DNA from: Synergistales bacterium
GTDB taxonomy: Bacteria; Synergistota; Synergistia; Synergistales; Aminithiophilaceae
Assembly (NCBI GenBank): GCA_018433595.1
Contig: JAHDQY010000009.1
Span: forward strand, 124,001-188,000
DNA length: 64,000 nucleotides
Direction: 5' to 3'
Shown here: one piece after another, positions 19,073-27,306 of the stretch
How positions within the stretch are numbered: the stretch's first letter is position 1
How the letters are laid out: each line of letters starts with the position of its first letter
The notes under the pieces: model-generated
The model's input: the letters and a program-made list of their open reading frames with translations, nothing else
Database searches by the model: none
Told to the model about the DNA's origin: nothing
Program-made: the position numbers and the translations under genes

Positions 19073-19675
19073 ATGATGAGAGGACATCTTTTTGTCCTCT
19101 CCGGCCCCAGCGGTGCCGGCAAGGGGACGCTCCGAAAGGCCCTTTTCCGCTCTCTTCCCGACCTGGTCTATTCCATCTCCTGCACGACCCGGCCACCGAG
19201 GCACGGAGAGAGGGAGGGTATTGACTATCGCTTCATCAGTGCCGAGGGCTTTGAAGAGCTTGCGGTGGCCGGTGCCTTTCTTGAGGAGGCCTCCGTTCAT
19301 GGTCATCGGTACGGTACCTTGAGAGAGGATGTGGAGCGGCAGCTGGAAGCGGGGCGCGACGTCGTTCTGGAGATCGACGTTCAGGGAGCCCGGCAAATAA
19401 AGAGGCACTTCCCCGAAGCCGTTCTCCTTTTCGTTCTGCCCCCTTCGCTGGGAGAGCTGGAGCGACGCCTTCGCACCCGGGGGACGGAGAACGAGGAGAG
19501 CGTGATCCTCCGTCTGAAGAACGCCGAGTGCGAGATGGGGGAGGTCGGGGATTACGATCATTCCATCGTTAACGATGACTTCGTTCGGGCCGTCGCCGAG
19601 TTAAGAGCCATTGTGAAACGCTACAGAGAGCAGAGGCCGACAGGCCGAGGAGGCAAAGAACATGATCTTTCATGA
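19073..19675 (+). CDS. gmk: Guanylate kinase
   Basis: Converts GMP to GDP. It has 200 residues, with P-loop SGPSGAGKGT near residue 11, SCTTRPPRHGE and the DVQGARQIK block. Tandem ATGs at 19073 and 19076 are possible starts; the Shine-Dalgarno is weak, so translation may depend on coupling with remA, 3 nt upstream. It overlaps rpoZ by 14 nt. The gmk-rpoZ adjacency is near universal. Confidence 0.96.
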   Translation: MMRGHLFVLSGPSGAGKGTLRKALFRSLPDLVYSISCTTRPPRHGEREGIDYRFISAEGFEELAVAGAFLEEASVHGHRYGTLREDVERQLEAGRDVVLEIDVQGARQIKRHFPEAVLLFVLPPSLGELERRLRTRGTENEESVILRLKNAECEMGEVGDYDHSIVNDDFVRAVAELRAIVKRYREQRPTGRGGKEHDLS

Positions 19676-19922
19676 TCTGGAAGAACTGTTGAGGACAACG
19701 GGCATTCCCGACAAGTATGTATTGGCCCAGGTCGTTGCCATGAGAGCGCGTCAACTCAGTGAGCATCACAGCAGAATTCTTGTCGACGAGACCAGCGGGC
19801 GATGCATCAACGAAGCCGTCGAAGATGTCGCCAGCGGCCAGTTCAAAGTAGAGGTGAGCCTTGGTCTCGGTGAGACGGCTCTTGGAGCCTGTGAAGCTCT
19901 CCATGCTCCCCTGGAAGAGTGA
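19662..19922 (+). CDS. rpoZ: RNA polymerase omega subunit
   Basis: An 86-residue omega subunit that helps RNA polymerase assembly. The conserved helix DKYVLAQVVAMRARQL is clear, and the protein sits in the canonical slot after gmk. The C-terminal half is diverged and longer in beta-like residues than E. coli omega. Start ATG 19662 is backed by AGGAGG 8-9 nt upstream within gmk. It overlaps the beginning of coaBC by 20 nt. Confidence 0.88.
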   Translation: MIFHDLEELLRTTGIPDKYVLAQVVAMRARQLSEHHSRILVDETSGRCINEAVEDVASGQFKVEVSLGLGETALGACEALHAPLEE

Positions 19923-21117
19923 TCGCAGAATCCTCCTCGCTGTGACGGGAGGCATCGCTGCCTACAAGGCGCCGGAAATCGTCAGGGCTCTGAAAAAAGC
20001 GTCCTGTGACGTCGAAGTCCTTCTTTCGAAGGCGGCTGCTTTGATGGTGAGTCCCCTTGTTCTCTCCACTCTTGCCGGAAGACGCTGTCGGGTCGAGGAG
20101 GATTTTCTCTCTAATGATGAGGGGTGGAAGATCCCTCATATCTCTCTTGCCGACTGGGCTGAAGCCGTCCTCGTTGCTCCCTGCACGGCGGCGACCCTTC
20201 AAAGGGCGGCGACGGGGGGTGCCGACAGCCTTGTCTCTGCAACTCTCCTGGCCACCCGCGCCCCGGTCCTTCTTTGCCCTGCCATGAACGTGAAGATGTT
20301 GGAACATGGGGCAACACAGGCAAACATCGAACGTTGCCGTGAGCTCGGATACCAGCTCGTCGACCCTGAAACGGGCTATCTCGCCTGCGGTTATGAGGGC
20401 AAAGGAAGGCTTCCGGAGACGGAAGTTATCGTTGAGGCACTCTGGAAAACTCTCTCTCCCTGTCGTGATCTGGAGGGGAAAAAGGTGCTTGTCACGGCGG
20501 GACCGACCTGGGAGTTCCTGGATCCGGTCCGTTATATCGGTAATCCGAGCACGGGCCGAATGGGTTTTGCCGTGGCCCGAACCGCCTGGTATCGCGGGGC
20601 CGAGGTGACCGTTATTGCCGGACCAACTACGGTTCCGCCGCCTGTCGGAGTCAAGGTCATCTCTGTGACCTCGGCACAAGAGATGTATGAAGCGGTTCTG
20701 GAAGAGGCCGACGAGTCCGATGTCGTCGTGAAAGCCGCCGCCGTCGGGGACTTCCGGAGTGGCGAACGGGTCGAAGCCAAGATCAAGCGGGATTCCAGGG
20801 AGAGCCTCAATCTCTGCCTCATCCAGAACCCCGACATCGCTGCGGCGCTGGGCAAAAGGAAGCGGCCGGGTCAGCTTCTCGTCGGTTTCGCCGCCGAAAC
20901 AGAGGACCTCGAAGCCAACGCCCTGGCTAAAATGAGGCGCAAAGGGCTTGATGCTATCGTCGCCAACGATGTGACGGCGACTGGAGCCGGCTTCGGGTCG
21001 CCCGACAATCGCGTCGTCGTTTACGGCCCCGACGGGAGGAAAGAACCCTTTGCCGGCTCCAAGGAGGAGGTCGCCTGGTTCCTTTGGGATCTCCTGTCGG
21101 AATTTCCCGGGAGATGA
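19903..21117 (+). CDS. coaBC: Bifunctional phosphopantothenoylcysteine decarboxylase/synthase
   Basis: Two-domain coenzyme A enzyme (Dfp). The N-terminal flavin decarboxylase begins ILLAVTGGIAAYKAPE and has the catalytic His in PHISLADWAEA and the CPAMNVKM clamp; the C-terminal synthase has TAGPTWEFLDPVRY, NPSTGRMGFAVA and the Mg/CTP site. It has 404 residues from ATG 19903; GTG 19891 is possible. coaD, the next CoA-pathway enzyme but one, is at 27.8 kb. It overlaps priA by ATGA. Confidence 0.93.
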   Translation: MLPWKSDRRILLAVTGGIAAYKAPEIVRALKKASCDVEVLLSKAAALMVSPLVLSTLAGRRCRVEEDFLSNDEGWKIPHISLADWAEAVLVAPCTAATLQRAATGGADSLVSATLLATRAPVLLCPAMNVKMLEHGATQANIERCRELGYQLVDPETGYLACGYEGKGRLPETEVIVEALWKTLSPCRDLEGKKVLVTAGPTWEFLDPVRYIGNPSTGRMGFAVARTAWYRGAEVTVIAGPTTVPPPVGVKVISVTSAQEMYEAVLEEADESDVVVKAAAVGDFRSGERVEAKIKRDSRESLNLCLIQNPDIAAALGKRKRPGQLLVGFAAETEDLEANALAKMRRKGLDAIVANDVTATGAGFGSPDNRVVVYGPDGRKEPFAGSKEEVAWFLWDLLSEFPGR

Positions 21118-22901
21118 CGATTCATTACGTTGACGTCTTCCTCCCAGGTCCCTGGTGGAACGCCCTGACCTACCGGGCCGAAAGCCCCGTCAGGGAGGGG
21201 GTACGCGTTATTGCCCCCGTCGGACGGGGGGTGCGAGTCGGCTTTGCCCGTCCTTCGTCGGTACCTCCTCGAAATATCGAAATCAGGAACCTCAAGACGG
21301 TTCTCGACGACGTCCCTCCTCTCGGGGAGGATCTTTGGCTCCTGGCCCGATGGCTGAGCCGACGCGCTCTCTGCGGTTTCGGAGCGGCTCTGGCCTACTT
21401 CGCTCCCGCGCCTCTTCTTCGAGGAGAGAAGGTTGATCCGATGCCGCCGACTCCCAGACGGACCGGCTTATTCGAAGAACGGACCCTGTTCGATGTCGAT
21501 GAGCGGCTTCGCTGGTGTGAGTACGAAGACGAGCTGCATCGTGTCGAAGGCTTCCAGCTTCTTCTCTTCCCAGAACAGGCATCGGCCAGGAGGTTCTGGG
21601 AGCAGCTGCCGCAGTCGATGCGTCTCGAAGGGCTTCTCTGGCCCTCTCGAGCGGGGAAAGCCCGATGGGAGGCATGGAAACGGGTTCGCAGCGGCGAAAT
21701 CCGCCGCGTTGTCGGTTCTCCTGCGGCTCTTGCCGTCCCCTTTCCATCCCTGTCTCTTGTCGTTGTGGAAGAGGAGGGCCATGGCGGCTATCAGACGCTG
21801 GGGACCCCCTTCTTCTATGGTCGTAGTGTGGCTGCCGAGCGCGCCCGCCTTGCTTCGGCCCGTCTTGTCATCGGAGGCAGCCTGCCTTCGGCGCGCCTCT
21901 ATCGGAGCAGGCGGCCGCTGACTTCGAAGCCGCCGAAGGGGAAGGTCCGTTTCGTTGATCTTAGAGCTGTTTCGGGCACCGTTTTGCAGGGTGTCCGAGA
22001 TCCTCTCAAGATCAGCGAGCCTTTGCTGGAAGAGACGCTGGCCGTCGTCAACAGGGGAAAAAGGGCTCTCTGGATACTCGACAGGAAAGGATTCGCCGGA
22101 GAGGTCGCCTGTGAAGAGTGCGGCTCACCTCTTCTCTGCCGTCGCTGCGGGACCCTCTATCGCCTCAGCCGCCGGGAGCTGTATTGCCCGGTCTGCCGGG
22201 AACGGGTGCCCCTGCCTGAGAGCTGTCCTTGCTGTGGGGGACGTCTTCTTCAAGGGAGCAGGCCGGGGCTGGAGGCGCTGGAACTGATCGCATCAGCCCT
22301 TGCGGGAGGTGACGTACCTGTCAGGGTCTGGCAGGCTGATCTGGTCGGGGCCGAAAGGTGCGGCGATTCGGAACGGAAGCGGGGGGGAGGCAGCGTGATT
22401 GTCGGTTCTCGAGGGGCCCTTTCCTTTTGCGACGAAGGCGACGTGGCTCTTGTCGGCTGGATCGATGCAGACGCCGAAGCCCGAAAACCCTTCTTCGATG
22501 CCCGCTATCATGCCTTCCGCATGGTTTGGGAGTCCTGCTGGCGCGGACCCGGCAGTGCCGATCGACAGGTCCTCCTTCAGTCACGGGTTCCCGGGAAAGG
22601 GTGGCAGCAGGGGCTTATTTGGGGATGGGATCACTTTTGGGAGGCGGAATTGCGTGAGCGGGAAGCCCTTGCTCTTCCTCCTTCTGCGGCTCTTGTCGAG
22701 ATTAAAGGAGGCCGCCAGACGGCGGCTCTCGTGAAAGCGTTACGGCAAGGAGGGCTGGAACCCTTCGAAGGGGAAGAGACGGAGTCGCCTCTTTGGCTGA
22801 GTTGCCGAAGGCTTTCTCAGTTGAGAGCTCTGCTTGAGCCATTTTTTGACATCGGAAGGTCCCGCAGAGGTTTTCCCAAGCTTCGAATCTGGACTGATTG
22901 A
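21114..22901 (+). CDS. priA: PriA-like primosomal protein with degenerate helicase motor
   Basis: Replication-restart protein PriA by position and architecture: N-terminal 3'-DNA-binding domain (YVDVFLPGPWWNALTY) and the eight-cysteine zinc module (CEECGSPLLCRRCG ... CPVCRERV ... CPCCGG) near residues 335-385. At 595 residues it is shorter than typical PriA (about 730). I cannot find a Walker A (GxTGSGKT) motif; the expected DEEH is VVEEEGH and GSATPS is GGSLPS, so ATPase/helicase activity is probably lost, as in actinobacterial PriA. It may still act as a primosome-loading scaffold. ATG 21114 overlaps the coaBC stop codon. Confidence 0.82.
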   Translation: MTIHYVDVFLPGPWWNALTYRAESPVREGVRVIAPVGRGVRVGFARPSSVPPRNIEIRNLKTVLDDVPPLGEDLWLLARWLSRRALCGFGAALAYFAPAPLLRGEKVDPMPPTPRRTGLFEERTLFDVDERLRWCEYEDELHRVEGFQLLLFPEQASARRFWEQLPQSMRLEGLLWPSRAGKARWEAWKRVRSGEIRRVVGSPAALAVPFPSLSLVVVEEEGHGGYQTLGTPFFYGRSVAAERARLASARLVIGGSLPSARLYRSRRPLTSKPPKGKVRFVDLRAVSGTVLQGVRDPLKISEPLLEETLAVVNRGKRALWILDRKGFAGEVACEECGSPLLCRRCGTLYRLSRRELYCPVCRERVPLPESCPCCGGRLLQGSRPGLEALELIASALAGGDVPVRVWQADLVGAERCGDSERKRGGGSVIVGSRGALSFCDEGDVALVGWIDADAEARKPFFDARYHAFRMVWESCWRGPGSADRQVLLQSRVPGKGWQQGLIWGWDHFWEAELREREALALPPSAALVEIKGGRQTAALVKALRQGGLEPFEGEETESPLWLSCRRLSQLRALLEPFFDIGRSRRGFPKLRIWTD

Positions 22902-22926
22902 ATCTCTAACACAAGGTGTGATCTTT

Positions 22927-24258
22927 ATGGCGATTGTCTCCATCATTGGACGGCCCAACGTGGGCAAGTCGTCCTTGTTCAACCGTATCATCGGTCAGCG
23001 CATGGCCATCGTCGACGACTTGCCCGGCGTTACCCGGGATCGGCTCTATGCTCCTGTCACCGTCGATGATCGCGCCTTCTATCTTGTCGACACGGGAGGT
23101 CTTGAGGGGGCGGAGAGTGATCATCCTTTCGCCGAAATCGTCCGTCGTCAGGTTTACCTTGCGCTCAGCGAAAGCGATCTCGTTCTCTTCGTCGTCGACG
23201 GTCGACAGGGTCCCAACGCTCTTGACCGTGAAGTGGCGATGACCCTTCGTCGAAGTGAACGGCCCGTCATCGTTGTCGCCAACAAGATCGACGATCCTAA
23301 GCATGACGAAGCCTACTACGATGCTTTCGAACTTGGCTTCGATGAGGTGATTCCCGTCAGTGCCGAGCATAACCGGAATATAGCAACGCTCCTGGAAGCG
23401 ATTATGTCCAAACTGCCCGAAGAAGAGATCGAAGAGTCAGATGAGGAAATCCGCGTTGCGCTCATCGGGCGGCCCAACGTGGGCAAGTCGAGCTTGCTCA
23501 ACATGATATCGGGAGTGGAGCGATCTTTAGTCAGCGATATTCCGGGAACGACGAGAGATACCGTCGATAGTCTTGTCAATATCGAGGGCACGCGTTTTCG
23601 ATTCCTGGACACGGCCGGCCTGCGGAGAAAGAGCCGTATCGATTCCCGACTGGAGTATTACTCCACGGTGCGTACCTATCAGGCTGTCGATCGTTCCGAT
23701 GTGGTGCTCCTTGTCATGGAAGGGACGGAAGTGGCGACGGATCAGGACAAGCGCCTTGCCGGGCATGTAGCGGACCAGGGGCGGGGCTTGGTCCTCGTCG
23801 TCAATAAATGGGATCTTGTCCCCAAAGATCCCTCTTTCGGACCAAAGTTGCTCAAAAGAATCAAGGAAGAACTCTCCTTTGTGGATTACGCCCCTGTCAT
23901 CCTTGTTTCCGCGCTTAGCGGCCGCTCCGTCAGCCGCCTTCCCGAAATGATCCGCAGTGTTCAGGCGAGCCGTTGTCGTCGCATCCCGACATCGCGGCTC
24001 AACGAAATGCTCCGGGACATTCTCTCCTTTGAGCGCATGCCTGGCGATGGGAAGGGGCGTTATCTGAGAATTTCCTATCTCTCGCAAGTTTCGGTGGCTC
24101 CTCCGACCTTCGTCTTCTTCGTTAACGACCCGGCCCTGGCTACACCTGCCTTCGAACGGTATGTCGCGAGGCAATTGCGGAAGATGGAAAACTTCGAGGG
24201 AAGTCCTTTGAGGCTTTTTTGGAGAAAAAAAAGGTCGACCTTGCTCTCCCTATCTTGA
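22927..24258 (+). CDS. der: Ribosome assembly GTPase Der (EngA)
   Basis: Double-GTPase needed for 50S assembly. It has 443 residues: first G domain with GRPNVGKSSLFNR near residues 9-21, DTGG and NKID; second G domain repeating GRPNVGKSSLLN near residue 180, DTAGLRRKS and NKWD; then a KH-like domain. ATG 22927 has AAGGTG upstream; the longer frame overlaps priA. The 3' end has no clear terminator before the HU promoter. Confidence 0.97.
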   Translation: MAIVSIIGRPNVGKSSLFNRIIGQRMAIVDDLPGVTRDRLYAPVTVDDRAFYLVDTGGLEGAESDHPFAEIVRRQVYLALSESDLVLFVVDGRQGPNALDREVAMTLRRSERPVIVVANKIDDPKHDEAYYDAFELGFDEVIPVSAEHNRNIATLLEAIMSKLPEEEIEESDEEIRVALIGRPNVGKSSLLNMISGVERSLVSDIPGTTRDTVDSLVNIEGTRFRFLDTAGLRRKSRIDSRLEYYSTVRTYQAVDRSDVVLLVMEGTEVATDQDKRLAGHVADQGRGLVLVVNKWDLVPKDPSFGPKLLKRIKEELSFVDYAPVILVSALSGRSVSRLPEMIRSVQASRCRRIPTSRLNEMLRDILSFERMPGDGKGRYLRISYLSQVSVAPPTFVFFVNDPALATPAFERYVARQLRKMENFEGSPLRLFWRKKRSTLLSLS

Positions 24259-24283
24259 CCCGATAAGTTTTAACAGGTAATAA
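24255..24283 (+). promoter_or_regulatory. Sigma70-type promoter for HU gene
   Basis: TTGACC (24255-24260), 17-nt spacer, TAATAA (24278-24283), about 70 nt before the HU start. It overlaps the der stop codon. A small hairpin (AAGCCG/CGGCTT, 24304-24323) lies in the leader. Confidence 0.65.
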
Positions 24284-24353
24284 TGGTGGCTGAACTCGTG
24301 TCGAAGCCGCTTCCCATCGGCTTTGGACAACCTATAACAGGAGGTGGGCAGGA

Positions 24354-24632
24354 GTGACCAAGACAGAACTGGTTAATGCTGTAGCAAAAAAGACGGAGAT
24401 GAGCAAAAAGGCAGCAGGAGAAGCTGTTGAAGCTGTCTTCGAGGCGGTCCAGCAGGAGCTGGCCAAGGGCGGCAAGGTGCAGCTTGTCGGGTTCGGGACG
24501 TTCGAGGTTCGGGAGCGGGCTGCCCGGCAGGGGCGTAACCCTCAGGATTCAAAGAAAATCATCGAGATTCCGGCTAAAAAGGTCCCCGTTTTCAAGGCTG
24601 GCAAGGCTCTCAAGGAGAGCGTCGAAGGCTGA
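24354..24632 (+). CDS. hup: HU-family DNA-binding protein
   Basis: A 92-residue nucleoid protein of the HU/IHF family: N-terminal helices ([20 protein letters not shown]), the [18 protein letters not shown] arm, and the terminal helix ending in [12 protein letters not shown] 24354 follows AGGAGG at 9 nt. It has its own promoter and a hairpin terminator, consistent with high independent expression. Confidence 0.96.
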   Translation: MTKTELVNAVAKKTEMSKKAAGEAVEAVFEAVQQELAKGGKVQLVGFGTFEVRERAARQGRNPQDSKKIIEIPAKKVPVFKAGKALKESVEG

Positions 24633-24666
24633 TCCCCCCCCACTGCTTTTATCCTGAAGTTTGGTT

Positions 24667-24698
24667 GAGGGCGAGAGAGCGAAGCCTCTTTCGCCCTC
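24667..24698. terminator. Hairpin between convergent HU and rsmA
   Basis: GAGGGCGA (24667-24674) pairs with TCGCCCTC (24691-24698) over a 16-nt loop and is followed by TTGTTG. It lies between convergent genes and may serve both. Confidence 0.55.
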
Positions 24699-24739
24699 TT
24701 GTTGTGCCGCTGAAAGTGTCCTCCGGAGTTTCTGTGCTC

Positions 24740-25588
24740 TTATGCGCCATCCGGTGCGGCAAAAGAGGGGAAAAGGGGGCGCAGCATTTCGGCGAGGGAG
24801 AGCCAGTATTCGCTCTCGAGGGCCTCGGCACGGACCTTTTCGTCCAATCCCAGGGAAAGGATTCTTTCTATGGCTTTCTCCCGGGGCAGCTTCAATGATG
24901 AAATAAGGTTGTTGACCAGGGTCTTGCGCCTCTGGCCGAAGGCCCCTGCCAGGAGGCGTCTCCAGAAGGCGTCGCGAGGAAGAGTCAAGCGTTGCCTGAT
25001 ATCGATCTCAATCAGCGCCGAGTCGACTCGGGGCATGGGCCGAAAGGCGCCGGGAGGCACTTTGCGGACTCGCCTCGTCTGTCCCATCAGGTCGAGGGTG
25101 ACGCCCAATGGGTAGCGCATTTTGGTCCCCGCCGGTGCCGTGAGCCTGTCTGCGGCCTCTTTCTGCACCATCAGAAGCATATAGCAGAGTCCCAGAGGGG
25201 CCAGATCCTCAAGAAGTCTCCATATCAGAGGGGTAGTGATGTGGTAGGGAATGTTGGCGATGACTTTCTGGGGTTTTTCTTCAAGCAAAAGGGCATAATC
25301 AAGTTGAACGGCATCGCCCCAAAGGATTGTCAGGTTCGGGAAGGAATCTTCAAGGTCTGTCAGGTTTCCTTCCAACCGTCGGTCTATTTCAACGGCGTAA
25401 AGTCGATGACAGCCGGAAAGAGCCAGTTGCTTTGTCAGGACACCCTGACCTGCGCCGACTTCGAGGATTGTCTGATCAGGCCCCGGAGCGGCCCTTTCGA
25501 TGATGAACTGCAGCACGGAAAGATCGACGAGAAAGTTCTGGCCCAGATCCGTGTTGTGCCTGAACACCTTTTCAGGTTCTCTCGACAC
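24740..25588 (-). CDS. rsmA: 16S rRNA dimethyladenosine transferase RsmA (KsgA)
   Basis: Dimethylates A1518/A1519 of 16S rRNA late in 30S assembly. It has 282 residues, with GQNFLVD, SAM motif EVGAGQGVLTKQL, catalytic NIPYH (for NIPYxxxxP) and the FxPxPxVDSALI block. GTG 25588 is chosen because GGAGGGGACACC lies directly before it on the minus strand. tRNA-Pro is 65 nt upstream on the same strand and a strong promoter precedes both, so they may be co-transcribed. Confidence 0.94.
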   Translation of the reverse strand: MSREPEKVFRHNTDLGQNFLVDLSVLQFIIERAAPGPDQTILEVGAGQGVLTKQLALSGCHRLYAVEIDRRLEGNLTDLEDSFPNLTILWGDAVQLDYALLLEEKPQKVIANIPYHITTPLIWRLLEDLAPLGLCYMLLMVQKEAADRLTAPAGTKMRYPLGVTLDLMGQTRRVRKVPPGAFRPMPRVDSALIEIDIRQRLTLPRDAFWRRLLAGAFGQRRKTLVNNLISSLKLPREKAIERILSLGLDEKVRAEALESEYWLSLAEMLRPLFPSFAAPDGA

Positions 25589-25653
25589 GGTGTCCCCTCC
25601 TTGAAAGCTGGAAACGAAAAAGCGGGAAACCCGAAGGTTCCCCGCGATCTTCC

Positions 25654-25731
25654 TGGTCGGGACGAGAGGATTCGAACCTCCGACCACCTGCACCCCATGC
25701 AGGTGCGCTAGCCAGGCTGCGCTACGTCCCG
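25654..25731 (-). tRNA. tRNA-Pro (GGG anticodon)
   Basis: On the minus strand a 78-nt tRNA with acceptor CGGGACG/CGTCCCG, anticodon stem CCTGC/GCAGG around the loop ATGGGGT (anticodon GGG), T loop TTCGAAT and encoded CCA at 25654-25656. Confidence 0.95.
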
Positions 25732-25743
25732 AAGACAAGGCGT

Positions 25744-25772
25744 ATTGTACCTTTCTCCGGAGCGTCGGTCAA
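25744..25772 (-). promoter_or_regulatory. Promoter for tRNA-Pro (and rsmA)
   Basis: Read on the minus strand: TTGACC (25772-25767), 17-nt spacer, TACAAT (25749-25744), 12 nt before the tRNA 5' end. Confidence 0.75.
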
Positions 25773-25797
25773 GAGGCCGAGTTGCCCCCGTGTGGCC

Positions 25798-25843
25798 GGA
25801 CAGGGATAATGTCACCCTTTAAGGGGACAGGGAAAATGTCACC
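25798..25843. repeat. Tandem 19-bp near-identical repeats
   Basis: GGACAGGGATAATGTCACC (25798-25816) and GGACAGGGAAAATGTCACC (25825-25843) differ at one base, with a 27-bp period. They lie in the gap between the tRNA-Pro promoter and trmB. I know similar repeats from ends of IS21-type elements, but no transposase is nearby. Confidence 0.8.
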
Positions 25844-25969
25844 TGTGATAACCAGGGCGAAGCTTGCTTTGCGAAAGAGGGGAAGCGTTTTTTGAAAGGG
25901 TAACTTTAGGAGGTGGCCAGGCAAGCTTTTGCGTATAATGGACGCGCATCCTTAAAAGGGGGAACACGC

Positions 25970-26908
25970 ATGGGCCATTCTCTGAAGGAGATGCTGGTCT
26001 ATCCTTCCCGTTGTGATCATCCGACGGACTGGGTCGGCATCCTTCCCTACTCGCGAAGAATCGTTGAAATCGGTTTTGGAAACGGTGATTTTCTGTATCA
26101 CCGGTCGGGTCTTGAGACAAAGGTTCTCCATGTAGGCATCGAAATATCGCTGCGTTGCATCGACAAGGCGGCAAGGCGGGTTTACGCTGCAGGGAGAGAC
26201 AACGTCCGGCTGGTTTTCGGCGATGCACGATTCCTTCTGCGCGAGGCATTTCCGGAAGCTTCCGTAGAGGCGGTCTTCATGCATTTCCCTTGCCCTTGGC
26301 CGAAGAATCGCCATGCGGGACGGCGTGTTACGACAGCCGGTTTCTCCGATGCACTGGCCTCGGTTCTGACCGTTGACGGTTTTTTCGAGCTTGTCACCGA
26401 CGACGAGGAATACGCCGGTGCCGCTCGCGAGGCCCTCGGCGAACATCCCTCCTTGGTCGTCCAGGCCTATGAGCCCAATCCGGTCAGACCGGTGACGACA
26501 AAATACGAGCGCAAATGGCTCGAGATGGGGAAAACGATCTTTCGACTTCGAGTCGCCAAGAAGGAGCCCTACCGGGCTTCAAGTCTGCTGAGGAGGAATG
26601 AGCCGATGCATGTTGTTCTTCCGGGGGTGACGCTCCCTGATGAGAGGCTGCAAGGAGTCGCCGCCCTTGAAGGAGGTGACGGCACGGCACGGTGGGTCGT
26701 TTGCAACAGCTACCGCGGGACCGACGGATCGGGCTTGGCCCAGGTCATCAGTTGCGATGACGGATTTGAGCAGCGTTTTTACCTCCGACTGATCCCTCGT
26801 GATGGGAACTGCCTCGTCAAGGTCGACGATGCCTCCTACCCCTTCAACACGCCGGCCGTTCAGGCGGCCCTGCGAGGTGTTGCCGAGGCCTTGAGGAGCG
26901 AGCCATGA
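25970..26908 (+). CDS. trmB: tRNA (guanine-N7)-methyltransferase TrmB with C-terminal extension
   Basis: Methylates G46 of tRNAs using SAM. The catalytic domain spans residues 1-215: SAM motif EIGFGNGDF (33-41) and the substrate motif HFPCPWPKNRH (105-115), where the more usual HFPDPWPK Asp is Cys108. With 312 residues it exceeds the usual 215-240; residues about 220-312 form an extra domain without known motifs, reminiscent of the longer TrmB of some thermophiles. ATG 25970 follows AAGGGGG. A TATAAT at 25934-25939 has no recognisable -35. It overlaps trmO by ATGA. Confidence 0.88.
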   Translation: MGHSLKEMLVYPSRCDHPTDWVGILPYSRRIVEIGFGNGDFLYHRSGLETKVLHVGIEISLRCIDKAARRVYAAGRDNVRLVFGDARFLLREAFPEASVEAVFMHFPCPWPKNRHAGRRVTTAGFSDALASVLTVDGFFELVTDDEEYAGAAREALGEHPSLVVQAYEPNPVRPVTTKYERKWLEMGKTIFRLRVAKKEPYRASSLLRRNEPMHVVLPGVTLPDERLQGVAALEGGDGTARWVVCNSYRGTDGSGLAQVISCDDGFEQRFYLRLIPRDGNCLVKVDDASYPFNTPAVQAALRGVAEALRSEP

Positions 26909-27306
26909 GGCCGCTTCATCTTTATCCGATCGGCTCTGTGTGCAACGGCAGGAGAGAGCTGGCTCCTCCCGATAGCTTCCGTGAGACGGAGTCGACGATT
27001 CTGTTCGAAGAGCTTCCTCCGGGTGTCCTCGACGGACTTGAACCAGGCGAGGATATCGTGGTTCTTTTCTGGTTCCACCGTCGCCAGGGTTACTTCCCGA
27101 AGGTTCACCCGAAAGGAGATCCCCGCAGGCCCCTGAAAGGCGTTTTTGCCACCTGCGCGCCCCAGCGGCCTAATCCGATTGGAGTCAGTCGCTGCACCCT
27201 TCTGAAGGTGGATCACGACAGCATCCAAGTTCGCGGGCTCGATGCCCTTGATGGGACGCCTGTTCTTGACATCAAGCCCTTTGCCATGGGAGCAAAAGGG
27301 CCTTGA
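26905..27306 (+). CDS. trmO: TrmO/TsaA-family tRNA methyltransferase
   Basis: Family of SAM-dependent enzymes (TsaA/YaeB) that methylate t6A37 of tRNA-Thr in E. coli. It has 133 residues, with the signature RPNPIGVS near residue 88, a HRR motif and LDALDGTPVLDIKPF at the end. It is the single-domain form. ATG 26905 overlaps the trmB stop, and the stop overlaps the rsmD start, making trmB-trmO-rsmD-coaD one coupled RNA-modification and CoA unit. Confidence 0.88.
   Translation: MRPLHLYPIGSVCNGRRELAPPDSFRETESTILFEELPPGVLDGLEPGEDIVVLFWFHRRQGYFPKVHPKGDPRRPLKGVFATCAPQRPNPIGVSRCTLLKVDHDSIQVRGLDALDGTPVLDIKPFAMGAKGP

Noticed and set aside
24304-24323. Hairpin in HU leader as attenuator
   Set aside because: A 6-bp stem with no T tract; too weak to call.
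25798-25843. Complete insertion sequence
   Set aside because: Only repeats are present, and the neighbouring gap has no transposase frame.
25934-25939. TATAAT upstream of trmB as promoter
   Set aside because: A perfect -10, but no -35 at 16-18 nt and no extended -10 TGn, so not listed as a feature.
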